Assembly: GCA_009787915.1 (NCBI GenBank)
Contig: WQSK01000062.1
Span: forward strand, 1-5,532
DNA length: 5,532 bases
Direction of reading: 5' to 3'
DNA from: Bacillota bacterium
GTDB taxonomy: Bacteria > Bacillota > Clostridia > Christensenellales > UBA1242
This document shows, piece by piece, positions 5,337-5,532 of this stretch. A program made the translations under genes and the position numbers. The stretch's first letter is position 1. Every line of letters starts with the position of its first letter. The notes under the pieces were generated by a model. It worked only from the letters and a program-made list of their open reading frames with translations, searched no databases and had not been told where the DNA came from.

Positions 5337-5373
5337 TACCTAAAATTGTTTTTTAGGGCAAAACGCAGGGGGT

Positions 5374-5388
5374 AACCTAAAAAAGGTT
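5374..5388. repeat. Short inverted repeat at the -35 region of the right-edge promoter
   Basis: AACCT (5374-5378) and AGGTT (5384-5388) are perfect reverse complements around AAAAA. With a one-base skip the match extends to GT.AACCT / AGGTTGAC. It overlaps the TTGACT -35 box, so it could be a repressor site. With arms of only 5 bp in AT-rich DNA, chance is a real alternative. Confidence 0.3.
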
Positions 5389-5414
5389 GACTTTTTTCAT
5401 GTTGTGTGTATACT
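5387..5414 (+). promoter_or_regulatory. Promoter of the gene starting at the right edge
   Basis: TTGACT (5387-5392), a 16-bp spacer and TATACT (5409-5414). Transcription would start near 5421, giving a leader of about 109 nt that holds the octamer array and ends at an ATG in the final three bases. It is divergent from the phosphatase promoter. Confidence 0.6.
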
Positions 5415-5423
5415 TTTTAATAT

Positions 5424-5522
5424 CCTCGTTTGCCCTGAAAGGCTGAAAGGCTGAAAGGCTGAAAGGCTGAAAGGCTGAAAGGCTGAAAGGCTGAAAGGCT
5501 GAAAAAGGGGAAAAGCACGAGG
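5424..5522 (+). promoter_or_regulatory. Leader RNA able to fold back onto its SD site
   Basis: CCTCGT (5424-5429), at the predicted 5' end of the leader, is perfectly complementary to ACGAGG (5517-5522), which contains the GAGG Shine-Dalgarno. CCCT (5433-5436) can then pair with AGGG (5506-5509) across a small internal loop. The octamer array would form the large apical region. The right arm is followed at once by six T (5523-5528), so the same stem could also behave as a weak terminator/attenuator. Regulation is inferred from pairing potential only. Confidence 0.45.
5441..5504. repeat. Tandem octamer array, eight perfect GGCTGAAA units
   Basis: Eight uninterrupted, identical copies of GGCTGAAA run from 5441 to 5504, preceded by a degenerate copy CCCTGAAA (5433-5440) and followed by AAGGGG. 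The array lies between a promoter and a start codon. On the plus strand the unit gives a TGA in all three frames, so it is not coding in that direction. Perfect identity of all copies points to recent expansion, and copy number probably varies between strains. Confidence 0.95.
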
Positions 5523-5532
5523 TTTTTTAATG
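5519..5532 (+). other. SD and start codon of a gene lying beyond the window
   Basis: GAGG (5519-5522) followed 7 nt later by ATG (5530-5532), downstream of a good promoter, suggests a plus-strand coding sequence beginning in the last three bases. Nothing of its product can be seen. Confidence 0.45.

Noticed and set aside
5441..5504. Octamer array considered as a CRISPR array
   Set aside because: Units are 8 bp and directly adjacent with no spacers.
5441..5504. Octamer array considered as protein-coding repeats
   Set aside because: The plus strand has TGA in every frame. The minus strand is open through the array (period of eight residues) but has no start with SD and no long frame around it.

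Overview
The window looks like a chromosomal housekeeping segment from an uncultured, moderately AT-rich bacterium. Bacillota-like is my best guess, at low confidence, from the DegV-family gene, the HTH-plus-membrane XRE regulator and the strong Shine-Dalgarno (SD) sites on some genes. I see no mobile element, CRISPR array, rRNA or tRNA.

Layout, left to right. Positions 1-643 (minus) hold the N-terminal 214 codons of a protein that runs off the left edge: a charged alpha-helical N-terminus, then a long Pro/Glu-rich stretch. Its promoter overlaps the divergent promoter of gpmI (752-2314, plus), a cofactor-independent phosphoglycerate mutase of the plant/trypanosomatid-like type. A 74-codon hypothetical gene (2321-2545, plus) follows six bases later. 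It converges, with overlapping ends, on an XRE regulator that carries four predicted membrane helices (2540-3172, minus). The regulator is divergent from a DegV-family fatty-acid-binding-type gene (3316-4164, plus), and a nested inverted repeat lies in the intergenic space. The DegV gene converges, again with overlapping stops, on a two-gene minus-strand block: a histidine phosphatase (5301-4732) followed by a dephospho-CoA-kinase-like P-loop protein (4709-4161). At the right edge is a plus-strand promoter with a roughly 109-nt leader containing eight perfect copies of an 8-bp repeat. It leads to an SD and an ATG in the last three bases.

Two signals stand out. First, five genes (gpmI, the 74-codon gene, the XRE gene, the CoaE-like gene and the phosphatase) lack an SD and instead have a TATAAT-like -10 box ending 5-7 nt before the ATG, the geometry of leaderless transcripts. 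The Pro-rich gene, the DegV gene and the gene at the right edge have an SD and a separate upstream promoter. Second, in the right-edge leader the octamer array lies between a CCTCGT and an ACGAGG that can pair, and the second of these contains the SD.

Functionally the genes are mixed: glycolysis (gpmI), probable fatty-acid handling (DegV), possible CoA metabolism (CoaE-like), a phosphatase of unknown substrate and a membrane-linked regulator. They do not form one obvious pathway. I found no convincing intrinsic terminator in the body of the window, and both convergent gene pairs overlap so tightly that none would fit between them.
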